DNA from: an uncultured Kangiella sp.
GTDB lineage: Bacteria; Pseudomonadota; Gammaproteobacteria; Enterobacterales; Kangiellaceae
Assembly: GCA_947498625.1 (NCBI GenBank)
Contig: CANMKR010000002.1
Location: 310,001 to 374,000 of the forward strand
Reading direction: 5' to 3'
Length of the DNA stretch: 64,000 nucleotides
Below the pieces are notes generated by a model that worked only from the letters and a program-made list of their open reading frames with translations, did no database searches and was not told the origin of the DNA. The position numbers were made by a program, and so were the translations under genes. Numbering within the stretch: position 1 is the stretch's first letter; each line of letters starts with the position of its first letter. Positions 46,951 to 56,033 of the stretch are shown here, one piece after another.

Positions 46951-47667
46951 ATGAATACAGAACAAATAAGGTGCCAGAGTTGCAGTATCAGCAAATTGTG
47001 TTTGCCAGTTATGCTTGCTGACTCAGAAATTGAGCACTTAGATAATATTGTAAAACGAAGAAAACCTTATCAAAAAGATGAAATCCTTTTTAGACAAGGC
47101 GAATCTTTGACTCATATATTTACTGTTCGCTCAGGCTGTTTAAAAACTTTTACTTTAGATGAGGAAGGCAACGAACAGATCACAGGCTTCTATGTGCCAG
47201 GTGAAATAGTCGCGCTGGATGCCATAGGTAATGGCACTTATCAAAGTTATGCCAAAGCCTTAGATACTTCGTTAGTTTGCGCCCTGCCTTATAGTAAACT
47301 TGATTCGCTGGCTGGGCAAATGCCAGGCTTGAGAACTCAGCTGGTCAAGGTGATGAGCAATGAAATTTTAGATGATAAAGCCCTATTTCTGTTACTCAAT
47401 AAAAAAACAGCAGAGCAACGCTTAGGAGCCTTTATCATGAATCTATCGCGTCGTTATGCGATACGCTCTTTATCCTCTGAGCGCTTTCAATTGCCCATGA
47501 CTCAGGTTGATATCGCAAATTATCTTGGCATGGCCGTTGAGACAGTAAGCAGACTCTTTAAGAAACTGCATAAGCTAAATTTACTAGAGCTCAAACATAG
47601 AGAGATCACTATTTTAAATAAAGATAATTTAAGTCAATTTGCTGGCACTAGCTGTCATCATTACTAG
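46951..47667 (+). CDS. fnr: Oxygen-sensing regulator Fnr/Anr
   Basis: A 238-residue CRP/FNR-family regulator. The [4Fe-4S] ligands are Cys8, Cys11, Cys17 and Cys110; spacings of 3, 6 and 93 residues equal those of E. coli Fnr (20, 23, 29, 122). The recognition helix ANYLGMAVETVSRLFKKL contains the ExxSR pattern specific for FNR boxes. It should activate ccoN under low oxygen through the box at 38302. Location next to the cco cluster supports this. Confidence 0.95.
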   Translation: MNTEQIRCQSCSISKLCLPVMLADSEIEHLDNIVKRRKPYQKDEILFRQGESLTHIFTVRSGCLKTFTLDEEGNEQITGFYVPGEIVALDAIGNGTYQSYAKALDTSLVCALPYSKLDSLAGQMPGLRTQLVKVMSNEILDDKALFLLLNKKTAEQRLGAFIMNLSRRYAIRSLSSERFQLPMTQVDIANYLGMAVETVSRLFKKLHKLNLLELKHREITILNKDNLSQFAGTSCHHY

Positions 47668-47692
47668 GACTTGAGTTGCAAGGGGAATTGTT

Positions 47693-48289
47693 GTGAAAAA
47701 TCGTTTTAACTTGTTGTATAACCCAGAAGAAACTTGGCAGAGAATTAAATCAAAGAACTTCACGGTACAAGAAGTCTACATTAGATTCCTTGCTTTTATG
47801 GCTTTAATTCCTGTTTCTGCCGCTTTTATTGGTACCGTTTATGTCGGCTGGAGAGTTGGTTCAGAAGATCCTACTAAACTTACCGTTAACAGCGCTTTAA
47901 TGATTTCCGTAGCTGCCTATATTGGTATGATTGTCGGTGCTTATATCTTTGCCCACTTTATTCGCTGGATGGCAAAGACCTATGGCTCAGATGCCAGCGT
48001 CGCTGATTGCTTTGCGTTAGTTGTTTACTCGGCCACCCCACTTTTCTTAGCCAGTATCGTTTCCGTTTATCCATTGTTATGGCTAGATACTCTTATAACC
48101 ATTGCTGCCCTAGCTTACGCCGTTAGGCTATTGTTTATTGGAACCCCAATCATGATGGGCGTTAATCAGGAGAAAGGGTTTTTATTCACTAATTCGATAT
48201 TAGCCGTTGCCATGGTTTTAGCTGTAGGCTCTATTGCTATAAGTGTATTGTTTTGGGGAATGGGTATCGCTCCAGAGTTTACTAGTTAA
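47693..48289 (+). CDS. Yip1-family membrane protein
   Basis: A 198-residue protein with five predicted helices and the N-terminal NLLYNPEETWQRIKSKNFT motif seen in bacterial Yip1/YIP1-domain proteins. The start is a GTG preceded by AAGGGGA. It follows fnr after 25 bases, so it may be co-transcribed. Function is unknown in bacteria. A strong terminator follows. Confidence 0.85.
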   Translation: MKNRFNLLYNPEETWQRIKSKNFTVQEVYIRFLAFMALIPVSAAFIGTVYVGWRVGSEDPTKLTVNSALMISVAAYIGMIVGAYIFAHFIRWMAKTYGSDASVADCFALVVYSATPLFLASIVSVYPLLWLDTLITIAALAYAVRLLFIGTPIMMGVNQEKGFLFTNSILAVAMVLAVGSIAISVLFWGMGIAPEFTS

Positions 48290-48316
48290 ATAGGAGTCGT
48301 CTTAATACTATTATAG

Positions 48317-48343
48317 AAAGGACCTAAAAAGGTCCTTTTTTTA
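48317..48343 (+). terminator. Intrinsic terminator after the Yip1-family gene
   Basis: A perfect 9-bp stem (AAAGGACCT at 48317-48325 pairing with 48330-48338) with a 4-base loop and a long T run lies 27 bases after the stop codon. It ends the fnr unit. Confidence 0.9.
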
Positions 48344-48375
48344 TGCTGAACATAAAACAGTCATAGCTACATGAA

Positions 48376-48388
48376 CGTAAAATTTACG
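48376..48388. promoter_or_regulatory. Palindrome in the photolyase promoter region
   Basis: CGTAAA-A-TTTACG is a perfect 6-bp inverted repeat with a central base, about 46 bases upstream of the cryptochrome DASH start. It may be an operator for a light- or stress-responsive regulator. It is not a LexA box. Nothing more can be shown. Confidence 0.3.
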
Positions 48389-48433
48389 AACCTCGGTCTA
48401 AGCTAGAGCTTAAATAAATCACCGCTTATATTC

Positions 48434-49765
48434 TTGAATAATAAATTAAAAGGACTGTTTTGGTTTTGCCAAGATTTAAGGGTTGAAGACAATTATGCGC
48501 TATTACATGCTGTAGAAGAGTCTGAATCTCTTCACTGCTTTTATAGCTTCAATCCTAAGTTATTGCAGCCAAAAAACTTTAATATAACCAGTATTTCAGA
48601 TCGTAGAATCAATTTTACTATAGAAACTGTTGCTGATTTGAAAGAGCAATTAACTGAGATTGGACTTAATTTCAGCGCTTACTATGACTGCCCATTTAGA
48701 GTTATTGAGCAGTTTATTAAGGCTCATCAAATTAATGTTATATATCGATCTAAAAACAATAGCTATTATGAAAATTATATATGGCAAAAGTTACAAAATA
48801 GACACCCATCAGTTAAATTTGCACAAATTGATAGCGACACTCTGTTTGACGAAAATGAACTGCCCTTTGCCGTTGATGAGCTTCCATCAAGCTTCAGCCA
48901 GTTTAGAAAACAAGTAGAAGATATTGATATCAATATTAAAAATTGCACATTTTACAAAATCCCTGATAATTATAAGCAATCCTATTGGGACCCTAGTATT
49001 GATAGCTTATCCTCCAGTCCAAAAAGATTAGAAAGTACTTTTATTGGTGGAACTACTGCGGGAAAAAAGCACCTTAGCAGTTATTTTAATTCTAATTCCC
49101 CAAGTAGCTATAAAAATAATCGTAACCAACTCGATGGGTGGAATAATTCAACCAAGTTTTCACCTTGGTTAGCCAACGGTAGTTTATCGGTCCGCACAAC
49201 TGCTTTAAATCTAAAACGATATGAATCAGAAGTTGAGTTCAATGACTCGACTTATTGGATTGGTTTCGAGCTATTGTGGCGTGAGTACTTTCATTGGTAC
49301 TCAAAAAAACATGCTGGAAAGCTATTTTCTTTTAAAGGGATTAAGGGCAAATCTTCTCATGCTTGTTTTTATCCTGAACGTTATCAAATGTGGATTAATG
49401 GTAACACTCCGTTCCCTATAGTAAATGCTTGTATGCAACAGTTGAATGCTACAGGTTACATGTCTAATAGAGGGCGACAAATCGTAGCCAGCTGCTTTAT
49501 TAATGAGTTACAGCTTGATTGGCGATATGGAGCTGCATATTTTGAAAAGCAATTAATAGATTACGACGTTGCTGTTAATTGGGGAAATTGGCAGTATCTA
49601 GCAGGTGTTGGAGCAGATCCAAGAGCTAAAAGGCATTTTAATCTGGACAAGCAAACTCAGCAGTTTGATCCGAATGGTAACTTCATTAGTAAATGGTTAG
49701 GCGATTCGATAAATAAAACACCTAAACAATTAGATTCCTACGACATGGTTGACTGGCCAATATGA
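48434..49765 (+). CDS. Cryptochrome DASH-type photolyase
   Basis: A 443-residue photolyase/cryptochrome. The N-terminal Rossmann domain begins LFWFCQDLRVEDNYALLHA and the C-terminal FAD domain contains WIGFELLWREYFHWYSKKHAG, MSNRGRQIVASCF and QYLAGVGADPRAKRHFN, the DASH pattern. DASH enzymes repair cyclobutane dimers mainly in single-stranded DNA. The start is a TTG, as the first conserved residues follow directly. The second photolyase gene begins 35 bases after its stop, suggesting an operon. Confidence 0.9.
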   Translation: MNNKLKGLFWFCQDLRVEDNYALLHAVEESESLHCFYSFNPKLLQPKNFNITSISDRRINFTIETVADLKEQLTEIGLNFSAYYDCPFRVIEQFIKAHQINVIYRSKNNSYYENYIWQKLQNRHPSVKFAQIDSDTLFDENELPFAVDELPSSFSQFRKQVEDIDINIKNCTFYKIPDNYKQSYWDPSIDSLSSSPKRLESTFIGGTTAGKKHLSSYFNSNSPSSYKNNRNQLDGWNNSTKFSPWLANGSLSVRTTALNLKRYESEVEFNDSTYWIGFELLWREYFHWYSKKHAGKLFSFKGIKGKSSHACFYPERYQMWINGNTPFPIVNACMQQLNATGYMSNRGRQIVASCFINELQLDWRYGAAYFEKQLIDYDVAVNWGNWQYLAGVGADPRAKRHFNLDKQTQQFDPNGNFISKWLGDSINKTPKQLDSYDMVDWPI

Positions 49766-49800
49766 CTCACAAAGCAGTCACACCAAGCAGAAAGCTTTAG

Positions 49801-51375
49801 ATGATTTATCAATCAATCGATGATATCAATGAATATAGCACTTTACGCTTGATCCTGGGTGATCAGCTCAATGCCAATCATTCTTGGTATAAACAACAAA
49901 CAGATAACTGCTTGTATCTAATAGCAGAGCTGCCCCAAGAAATTTCATATGTAAAACATCATATCCAGAAAATTTGCGCCTTTTTTTCTGCTATGGATAA
50001 TTTTGCTCATGCCTTATCAATTTCAAATCATCATGTGCTTTATCTGACCTTAGATCAAACTCATGAATACCCGTCATTAGAGCATTTAATAAGGAGGGTT
50101 ATCTCTAAAGCTTCGATAGAAAAATTTGAATATCAAACTCCAGATGAATATAGACTAAAAAATCAAATTGAAACGTTTGAATTAGGCAAAAAGCTGCAAG
50201 TGAAGAACTGTGACAGTGAGCATTTTTATTTACGTACAGAGGAATTTAAACAATACATAAAACCAAACAAGCATAATCGCTTGGAGAGTTTCTATAGAAA
50301 ATTAAGACGTCGCTATTCTATTCTAATGGATGGAGATGGCCCTATTGGCGGACAGTGGAATTACGACAAAGCTAATCGCAACAAGCTGAAAGTAGAAGAT
50401 TTGAAAACAATTCCTAGGCCACTAATATTTAGGAATAACGTCGAAAAATACAAAGCAAGAATTGATAAATATAATTTTAATTATTTTGGCGAAATTGAAG
50501 CTAACATAGTCTGGCCAACTACTAGAAAGCAAGCTTTAGAGTTGTTAGATTTCTTTTGCGAAAATTGCTTACAGCTATTCGGTAAATTTCAAGATGCTAT
50601 GACAGAAAATAGCGATTTTTCATGGGCGCTCTATCATTCTAGGCTTTCTTTTGCCCTTAATACTAAAATGATTAGTCCTCAATTAGTCATCAAAAAAGCA
50701 ATAGAAACCTTCGAAAATAGCAGCACAATTGAGCTTGCTCAAATCGAAGGTTTTGTTAGGCAAATTTTAGGCTGGCGTGAATATATCAGGGCCGTTTATT
50801 GGCAGAATATGCCTGACTATTCTCAGTTAAATTATTTTAAAACAAAAAAAGAACTACCCTCATACTTTTGGAGTGCCAAAACAAAGATGAACTGCATGGC
50901 ACAAACGATAAAGCAATCTCTCAAGTATGCCTATGCTCATCATATTCAAAGACTAATGATCACCGGAAACTTCGCTTTGCTTTCAGGGATCAATATAGCT
51001 GAAATTGAGCAGTGGTATTTGGGCATTTACATTGATGCTATTGAATGGGTTGAACTACCGAATACTTTAGGCATGAGCCAGTTTGCTGATGGTGGTCTAA
51101 TAGCAACAAAGCCATACTCGGCAAGTGGTAACTATATTAATAATATGAGTGACTACTGTAAAAGTTGTCACTATCAAATTAAGGAAAAAGAAACTGATAA
51201 TGCCTGCCCTTTTAATAGTCTCTATTGGCACTTCCTAGACAGACATAAGGATCAGTTAGGGCAATCTCCACGTTTATCTTTAGCCTATCGCAATTGGAAT
51301 AATAAAGATTCGAACCAACAAAAAGCACTGCTAAAAAGAGCAGATTACCTACTTAATAATATTGAAGATTTATAA
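49801..51375 (+). CDS. phrB: Iron-sulfur bacterial cryptochrome/(6-4) photolyase (PhrB-like)
   Basis: A 524-residue protein of the FeS-BCP family, typified by Agrobacterium PhrB, a (6-4) photolyase. The four cysteine ligands are placed as in that enzyme: the first in the MNCM segment, 88 residues later a CxxC (YCKSC), and 13 residues after that a Cys (NACPFN). The N-terminus TLRLILGDQLNANHSW is characteristic. It should repair UV (6-4) photoproducts and so complement the preceding DASH enzyme. Confidence 0.93.
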   Translation: MIYQSIDDINEYSTLRLILGDQLNANHSWYKQQTDNCLYLIAELPQEISYVKHHIQKICAFFSAMDNFAHALSISNHHVLYLTLDQTHEYPSLEHLIRRVISKASIEKFEYQTPDEYRLKNQIETFELGKKLQVKNCDSEHFYLRTEEFKQYIKPNKHNRLESFYRKLRRRYSILMDGDGPIGGQWNYDKANRNKLKVEDLKTIPRPLIFRNNVEKYKARIDKYNFNYFGEIEANIVWPTTRKQALELLDFFCENCLQLFGKFQDAMTENSDFSWALYHSRLSFALNTKMISPQLVIKKAIETFENSSTIELAQIEGFVRQILGWREYIRAVYWQNMPDYSQLNYFKTKKELPSYFWSAKTKMNCMAQTIKQSLKYAYAHHIQRLMITGNFALLSGINIAEIEQWYLGIYIDAIEWVELPNTLGMSQFADGGLIATKPYSASGNYINNMSDYCKSCHYQIKEKETDNACPFNSLYWHFLDRHKDQLGQSPRLSLAYRNWNNKDSNQQKALLKRADYLLNNIEDL

Positions 51376-51448
51376 TCCAAGTAATATCTCTTTGTATTTA
51401 GTAAAGTATAATGAGTAAAATGGCTAAAAATTATTAGCGAGCAAGATA

Positions 51449-52186
51449 TTGCTTTCCGATCAAGAACTTATACATTATAGCAGGCAAGTGATACTGTCTG
51501 AAATCGATGAGGCGGGTCAATTGAAACTTAAAACAAGCACCGTGGCTGTTATTGGCTTAGGTGGTTTAGGTTCTAGTTGCGCGCTTTACTTAGCCGCAGC
51601 CGGAGTAGGCAATCTTATATTGGTAGATTTTGATCAGGTTGAAAGCTCCAACTTACAGAGGCAGATTATTCATAGCTGTGAATCTCTGGGCTTAAGTAAA
51701 GTGGTTTCAGCAGAAAAAAGACTCAAAACCATTAATCCTGATATTAAAATTGAATCAGTTAATTCTAAAATTGAAAAGAATAATGTTGAAACACTGCTGC
51801 AAAAAGTCGATGTGATTGTGGATGCCAGTGATAACTACCCTACTCGTTATCTTCTCAATAACTATTCATTAAATCAGGGGGTTCCATTAGTACACGCTTC
51901 TGCAATTAAATTTAATGGCCATGTAACCACTTTTAACTTAAAACCAAGTTCACCTTGTTACGAATGCTTGTTTGAAAATAACAACCACAATGAAGAGAGC
52001 TGCGAGTCGCAAGGGGTTTTCCCGCCAATTGTTGGTGTAATTGGCTCAATGCAAGCTTCTGAGGCTTTAAAGGTAATTCTTGAGCTTAATACTTTAGATG
52101 GTCATTACCAAACTTTTGATTTACTGAATAATAAGATAAACACTTTTAAGTTATCAAAAAGTTCTAATTGCCCAAGCTGTTCTTAA
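51449..52186 (+). CDS. MoeB/ThiF-family E1-like adenylyltransferase
   Basis: A 245-residue protein of the MoeB/ThiF/HesA group. The adenylate site GLGGLGSSCALYLAAAGVG (residues ~31-50), the DQVESSNLQRQ motif and DNYPTRYLLN are intact, and zinc cysteines occur as CYEC and CPSC. It activates the C-terminus of a ubiquitin-like sulfur carrier (ThiS or MoaD). No such carrier or other thiamine or molybdopterin gene is beside it, so the pathway is not decided. The start is a TTG. It ends 23 bases before the convergent argS. Confidence 0.82.
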   Translation: MLSDQELIHYSRQVILSEIDEAGQLKLKTSTVAVIGLGGLGSSCALYLAAAGVGNLILVDFDQVESSNLQRQIIHSCESLGLSKVVSAEKRLKTINPDIKIESVNSKIEKNNVETLLQKVDVIVDASDNYPTRYLLNNYSLNQGVPLVHASAIKFNGHVTTFNLKPSSPCYECLFENNNHNEESCESQGVFPPIVGVIGSMQASEALKVILELNTLDGHYQTFDLLNNKINTFKLSKSSNCPSCS

Positions 52187-52198
52187 AAGCTTAGGCAA
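52168..52198. terminator. Possible hairpin at the convergent MoeB/argS ends
   Basis: An 11-bp imperfect inverted repeat (TTGCCCAAGCT at 52168-52178 with 52188-52198, one mismatch) spans the end of the adenylyltransferase gene. It lacks a T run and may act as a weak bidirectional terminator. Confidence 0.3.
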
Positions 52199-52209
52199 TG
52201 ATATTACCG

Positions 52210-53976
52210 CTACATTCGCTCTAAAGTTTCGATGCCTAAAAGTTGAAGCCCTATTTCAAGTTGTTGCATACAAATCTGACTTAAACGAAGTAAGCTTGCT
52301 TGTTTTAATTGATCTGGTTCATTCATGATGTGCTGCTTTTGATAAAATGAACTGTATTCTTGAGCGAGATTATATAAGTGCTCACATAGAAAATGCGGCG
52401 CTCTTTTATCTATCGTTCTATCAATAACTGATGGGAATTCTAATAAGCGGTAGCTTAATGCTTTTTCGTTGTCCGAGGTTGACAACAAGTCACCAGCTTC
52501 AACACCAATGTCATTAGCTTTTCGTAAAATTGACTTTATTCTAGCTACTTGCATGAGTAAATAAGGTCCGGTTTTACCTTCAAACTCACTAAACTTTTCT
52601 AAATCAAAGACATAGTCTTTGATTCTAAAGTTTCTTAAGTCGGCAAACTTCAAAGTGGCAATCGCGACTTTATGTGCAATTTCTTCTTTTTCATCTTGCG
52701 AAAAATCTGAACCAAAATTAGATTCAGCAATTTTCTTTCTTGCTTCGTCTTTGGCCATTTGAATTAAGTCATGCAGCTTCATAACGCCGCCAGAACGGGT
52801 TTTAAATGGCTTACCATCTTTACCATTTACCGTACCAAAATAGCTGTGTTCGTATTGAGTGTTTTCATTAAAGCCCATCAAATCAGCTGCTGCAAAAACT
52901 TGCTTAAAATGCTGCTGTTGACGGCCATCGACTACATATAAAACGGTTTTAGCTTTATCGTCACGCACACGTTCATACAAAGTAGCCAAATCAGTGGTGC
53001 CATACATAACGGCGCCATCTGACTTACGCAAGATTAATGGAGGCATAATATTTTCACCCTCCTCATCTCTAAAAGGTACAATTAAAGCGCCTTGATCTTG
53101 GATAGATATCGCTTTATCCGCTAACTCTTCTAATACGGCAGGAATGAATGGATCGGCATCACTTTCCCCTTTCCACAAGTCAAAACTAACGCCAAGCTCT
53201 CCATAATCCCGCTTTAGAGTAGCAACAGAAACATTAACGAAATGACGCCATAAAGCTCTGTAACCTTCTCGACCGCTTTGTAATTCTAAAGTTGCAGCCC
53301 TAGCTTTTTCGGCCGCTTCAGGATCGGTTTTGCATAAACCAGACTCTTCTGGGTAAATCACTTCTAAATCTTGAATAGAAACTGGAGAATCTTTTGGATA
53401 ATCGCTAGTAACTGTTTCATCGAAATAGACTAAATCGGGTTGGCGCTTTTTAAGGCCTTCAATCAGCATACCCATTTGAGTACCCCAATCACCTAAATGC
53501 GCGTCCGAAACCACTTCATAGCCTTTAAAACGGAAAATACGTTGTAATGAATCGCCGATAATAGCAGTACGCAAATGTCCGACGTGCATTGATTTGGCAA
53601 CATTGGGGCCACCAAAATCAATCATAACTTTGTGTGCTGACAAATCTTCAGCAACACCGAAAGAGGAATCATTTGCTAGTTGAGATAACTTTTGCGAAAT
53701 GGCGTTAGATTTAATAAATAAATTAATAAAGCCTGGACGCACCACGTCAATCTTTTCAATTAAGTCATTGCCATTTACCAATTCAGCAACTTTCTCTGCG
53801 GTAACAAAAGGGTTTCCTGCACCAAGCTTAGCTGCGGCCATAGCACCGTTGCATTGGAAATCACCAAGATCGGGGCGATTTGAGCGCTGTACAGCACCTA
53901 ATTTAAAAGGGAGTTCTAATGACTCGAAAGCTTTACCGAAAATTTCCGAAAGTTCTTGCTCAATACTTAGCAACAT
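52210..53976 (-). CDS. argS: Arginyl-tRNA synthetase
   Basis: A 588-residue class I synthetase. The HIGH-like motif is HVGHLRT (within AKSMHVGH), the KMSKS-like loop reads KTRSGGVMKL, and the N-terminal additional domain (about 1-110) and C-terminal DALR-type anticodon domain (RIKSILRKAN onwards) are complete. It is the last gene of a long minus-strand series and is about 60 bases from the DUF924 gene stop. Confidence 0.96.
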   Translation of the reverse strand: MLLSIEQELSEIFGKAFESLELPFKLGAVQRSNRPDLGDFQCNGAMAAAKLGAGNPFVTAEKVAELVNGNDLIEKIDVVRPGFINLFIKSNAISQKLSQLANDSSFGVAEDLSAHKVMIDFGGPNVAKSMHVGHLRTAIIGDSLQRIFRFKGYEVVSDAHLGDWGTQMGMLIEGLKKRQPDLVYFDETVTSDYPKDSPVSIQDLEVIYPEESGLCKTDPEAAEKARAATLELQSGREGYRALWRHFVNVSVATLKRDYGELGVSFDLWKGESDADPFIPAVLEELADKAISIQDQGALIVPFRDEEGENIMPPLILRKSDGAVMYGTTDLATLYERVRDDKAKTVLYVVDGRQQQHFKQVFAAADLMGFNENTQYEHSYFGTVNGKDGKPFKTRSGGVMKLHDLIQMAKDEARKKIAESNFGSDFSQDEKEEIAHKVAIATLKFADLRNFRIKDYVFDLEKFSEFEGKTGPYLLMQVARIKSILRKANDIGVEAGDLLSTSDNEKALSYRLLEFPSVIDRTIDKRAPHFLCEHLYNLAQEYSSFYQKQHIMNEPDQLKQASLLRLSQICMQQLEIGLQLLGIETLERM

Positions 53977-54036
53977 ATGACTGTAATTGGATGTTTAAAC
54001 TGGCGCCATTATACCTAGATTATAGGCTTTTGAAAC

Positions 54037-54576
54037 TTAAAAGCTTGAACCAGGCTGGGATAAAAACTCGACTTCTTCAGGCGTTGATTCACGATCCAAA
54101 ATAGCATTACGATGAGGATAACGGCCAAAACGATCGATAATTACTTTGTGCTTAAGTTCAAATTCATAACCATGCTCTGGAATTTGCTGATAAAGATTTA
54201 CTGCAGTTTGGTGAATCAATGGTGACTCACTGTGCATGTAGGGCATATATAGAAACTGACGCTCTGAATTAGATAAGCTTCTATCTAAACCCGTGTCGAT
54301 GGCACTCTGGCTTAAACATAAGGCTAAAGGATCTGATGCAAATGCTGTTGCCGTATCGCGAAACATATTTCTGGAAAACTGATCTAGAATGATTATTTCT
54401 GCTAGGCGACCTTGAATTGACTCACGCCAATGCGCTAATTCACCTTGCATGGCTTGCTTATGGATTGAGAAAAAGCGTTCCTTAATTTCTAAGTCAAATT
54501 CTAGATCTTTTATCCACCATTGCTTGCTTGGAATATCTTTAAACCAAAACTCGAGTATCTGTTTAGGTTGCAACAT
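54037..54576 (-). CDS. DUF924-family protein
   Basis: A 179-residue cytosolic protein of the DUF924/TPR-like family, recognised by ILEFWFKDIPSKQWWIKD at the N-terminus and ILDQFSRNMFRDTATAFASDP, then HSESPLIHQ. Its biochemical role is unknown. It lies six bases after the phosphatase gene on the same strand. Confidence 0.88.
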   Translation of the reverse strand: MLQPKQILEFWFKDIPSKQWWIKDLEFDLEIKERFFSIHKQAMQGELAHWRESIQGRLAEIIILDQFSRNMFRDTATAFASDPLALCLSQSAIDTGLDRSLSNSERQFLYMPYMHSESPLIHQTAVNLYQQIPEHGYEFELKHKVIIDRFGRYPHRNAILDRESTPEEVEFLSQPGSSF

Positions 54577-54582
54577 ATGTCT

Positions 54583-55071
54583 TTACCCTCTCTTGCTCTT
54601 GATTTCAGCCTTGACATGCTCTAGTAGGCCTTCGCTAGCTTGTTCAATTAATTGAACGACTTGAGTAAAACCTTTAGCCCCACCATAGTAAGGATCTGGA
54701 ACATCGCGGATACTTAAAAGAGGTGCAAAATCCTTTAAAAACAACTTTAATTTAGCACCATAAATACTTGATTTAAAAGATTTTAAGTTGTTAAGGTTAG
54801 ATTCATCCATTGCAATAATCAGATCAAATTTTTCATAGTCATCTGATGTTACTTTGCGCGAACGTATCCTTGATAAATCATAGCCATGACGTTTTGCTTC
54901 TTGTTGCGATCGGGGATCTGGAGCTTCATTAACATGATAAGCACTGGTGCCTGCTGAATCCACCAAGACTTGGTTCGATAAACCTGCATCATCTATAAAG
55001 CTTTTGAACACCCCTTCAGCGGTTGGCGAGCGACAAATATTCCCTAAGCAAACAAACAAAATTGAATACAT
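54583..55071 (-). CDS. Low-molecular-weight protein-tyrosine phosphatase
   Basis: A 162-residue phosphatase. The P-loop is VCLGNICRSPTAEGV (Cys8, Arg14) and the general acid lies in DVPDPYYGG. Polysaccharide-linked relatives regulate export kinases, but no such kinase is here; the closest match is the housekeeping LMW-PTP. It follows kdsB after three bases. Confidence 0.92.
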   Translation of the reverse strand: MYSILFVCLGNICRSPTAEGVFKSFIDDAGLSNQVLVDSAGTSAYHVNEAPDPRSQQEAKRHGYDLSRIRSRKVTSDDYEKFDLIIAMDESNLNNLKSFKSSIYGAKLKLFLKDFAPLLSIRDVPDPYYGGAKGFTQVVQLIEQASEGLLEHVKAEIKSKRG

Positions 55072-55074
55072 AAA

Positions 55075-55833
55075 CTAAAGCTGAAGTAATTTATAAGTAG
55101 TCTGAGCTTGCGCCAAGTCTTCTTGGGTATCTATTCCGATACCAGGGACTTCTTTAGCCTGCTCAATATGTATCGAATAGCCGTTTTCTAATACGCGTAG
55201 TTGTTCAAGTGACTCTAACTGCTCAAGGGTCGAGGTTGGTAGCTTAACATAGTCAGCTAAAAAGCCAGCTCTATAAGCATAAATACCGATATGCCTTTGG
55301 CAATGAGATAAATCTTTCACCTGTTGCTGCTCAAAGCTCCCTCTTTGCCAAGCAATCGGTGCTCTAGAAAAATATAATGCTTCATTATTATTATTCGAAA
55401 CTACTTTAACCACATTAGAGTTAAACACTTCTTCATCGCTGGTTATTGGCGTGGATAAAGTTGCCATTTTCGATTGTGAATTTGCTAAGCCTAAAGCAAC
55501 CTGTTCAATATTCAGTGGCGATATAAATGGTTCATCACCTTGCACGTTTACGACAATGTCGTCATCTGAAAACTTAAGTGTCTTGCAAACTTCTGCCAGT
55601 CGATCAGAGCCTGATTGATGATCGGCATCGGTCATACAAACCTCAGCACCAAATTCAGTTGCAGCTTCAGCAATACGCACATCATCAGTGGCGATTACCA
55701 CTCTGTTAGCATTCGCCAGTCTACAACGCTCATATACATGCTGAATCATTGGCTTGTCACCAATTAAGGCCAGCGGTTTTCCTGGTAGGCGCATGGAGGC
55801 AAAGCGCGCTGGTATGACAACAATAAACTCCAT
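55075..55833 (-). CDS. kdsB: CMP-Kdo synthetase KdsB
   Basis: A 252-residue cytidylyltransferase that activates Kdo for lipid A inner core synthesis. The N-terminal FVVVIPAR-like motif (EFIVVIPARFASMRLPGKPL) and the catalytic VNVQGDEPFI and HIGIYAYRAGFL stretches are intact. It lies within the lpxK-ycaR-kdsB unit; ycaR ends one base before it. Confidence 0.95.
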   Translation of the reverse strand: MEFIVVIPARFASMRLPGKPLALIGDKPMIQHVYERCRLANANRVVIATDDVRIAEAATEFGAEVCMTDADHQSGSDRLAEVCKTLKFSDDDIVVNVQGDEPFISPLNIEQVALGLANSQSKMATLSTPITSDEEVFNSNVVKVVSNNNNEALYFSRAPIAWQRGSFEQQQVKDLSHCQRHIGIYAYRAGFLADYVKLPTSTLEQLESLEQLRVLENGYSIHIEQAKEVPGIGIDTQEDLAQAQTTYKLLQL

Positions 55834-55834
55834 C

Positions 55835-56026
55835 TTAAGCTTTTATCGCCTCTAGTTCTTCAGAGCTCAATTCTCGCGCCTCGCTTTCAAGCATAACAGG
55901 AATATCGTCACGAATTGGATAGGCCAACTTATCAAAACAGCATACCAATTCATCTTTATCTTTTAAGAATAACAATTGTCCTTTACAAGAAGGACAAACT
56001 AAAATATCTAATAATTTTGAATTCAT
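55835..56026 (-). CDS. ycaR: Trm112-family zinc protein (YcaR)
   Basis: A 63-residue protein beginning [16 protein letters not shown] with a CPSC knuckle and a second [18 protein letters not shown] motif. It is the short Trm112-like zinc protein routinely found between lpxK and kdsB. Function is unclear. Confidence 0.9.
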   Translation of the reverse strand: MNSKLLDILVCPSCKGQLLFLKDKDELVCCFDKLAYPIRDDIPVMLESEARELSSEELEAIKA

Positions 56027-56033
56027 GATTTAC

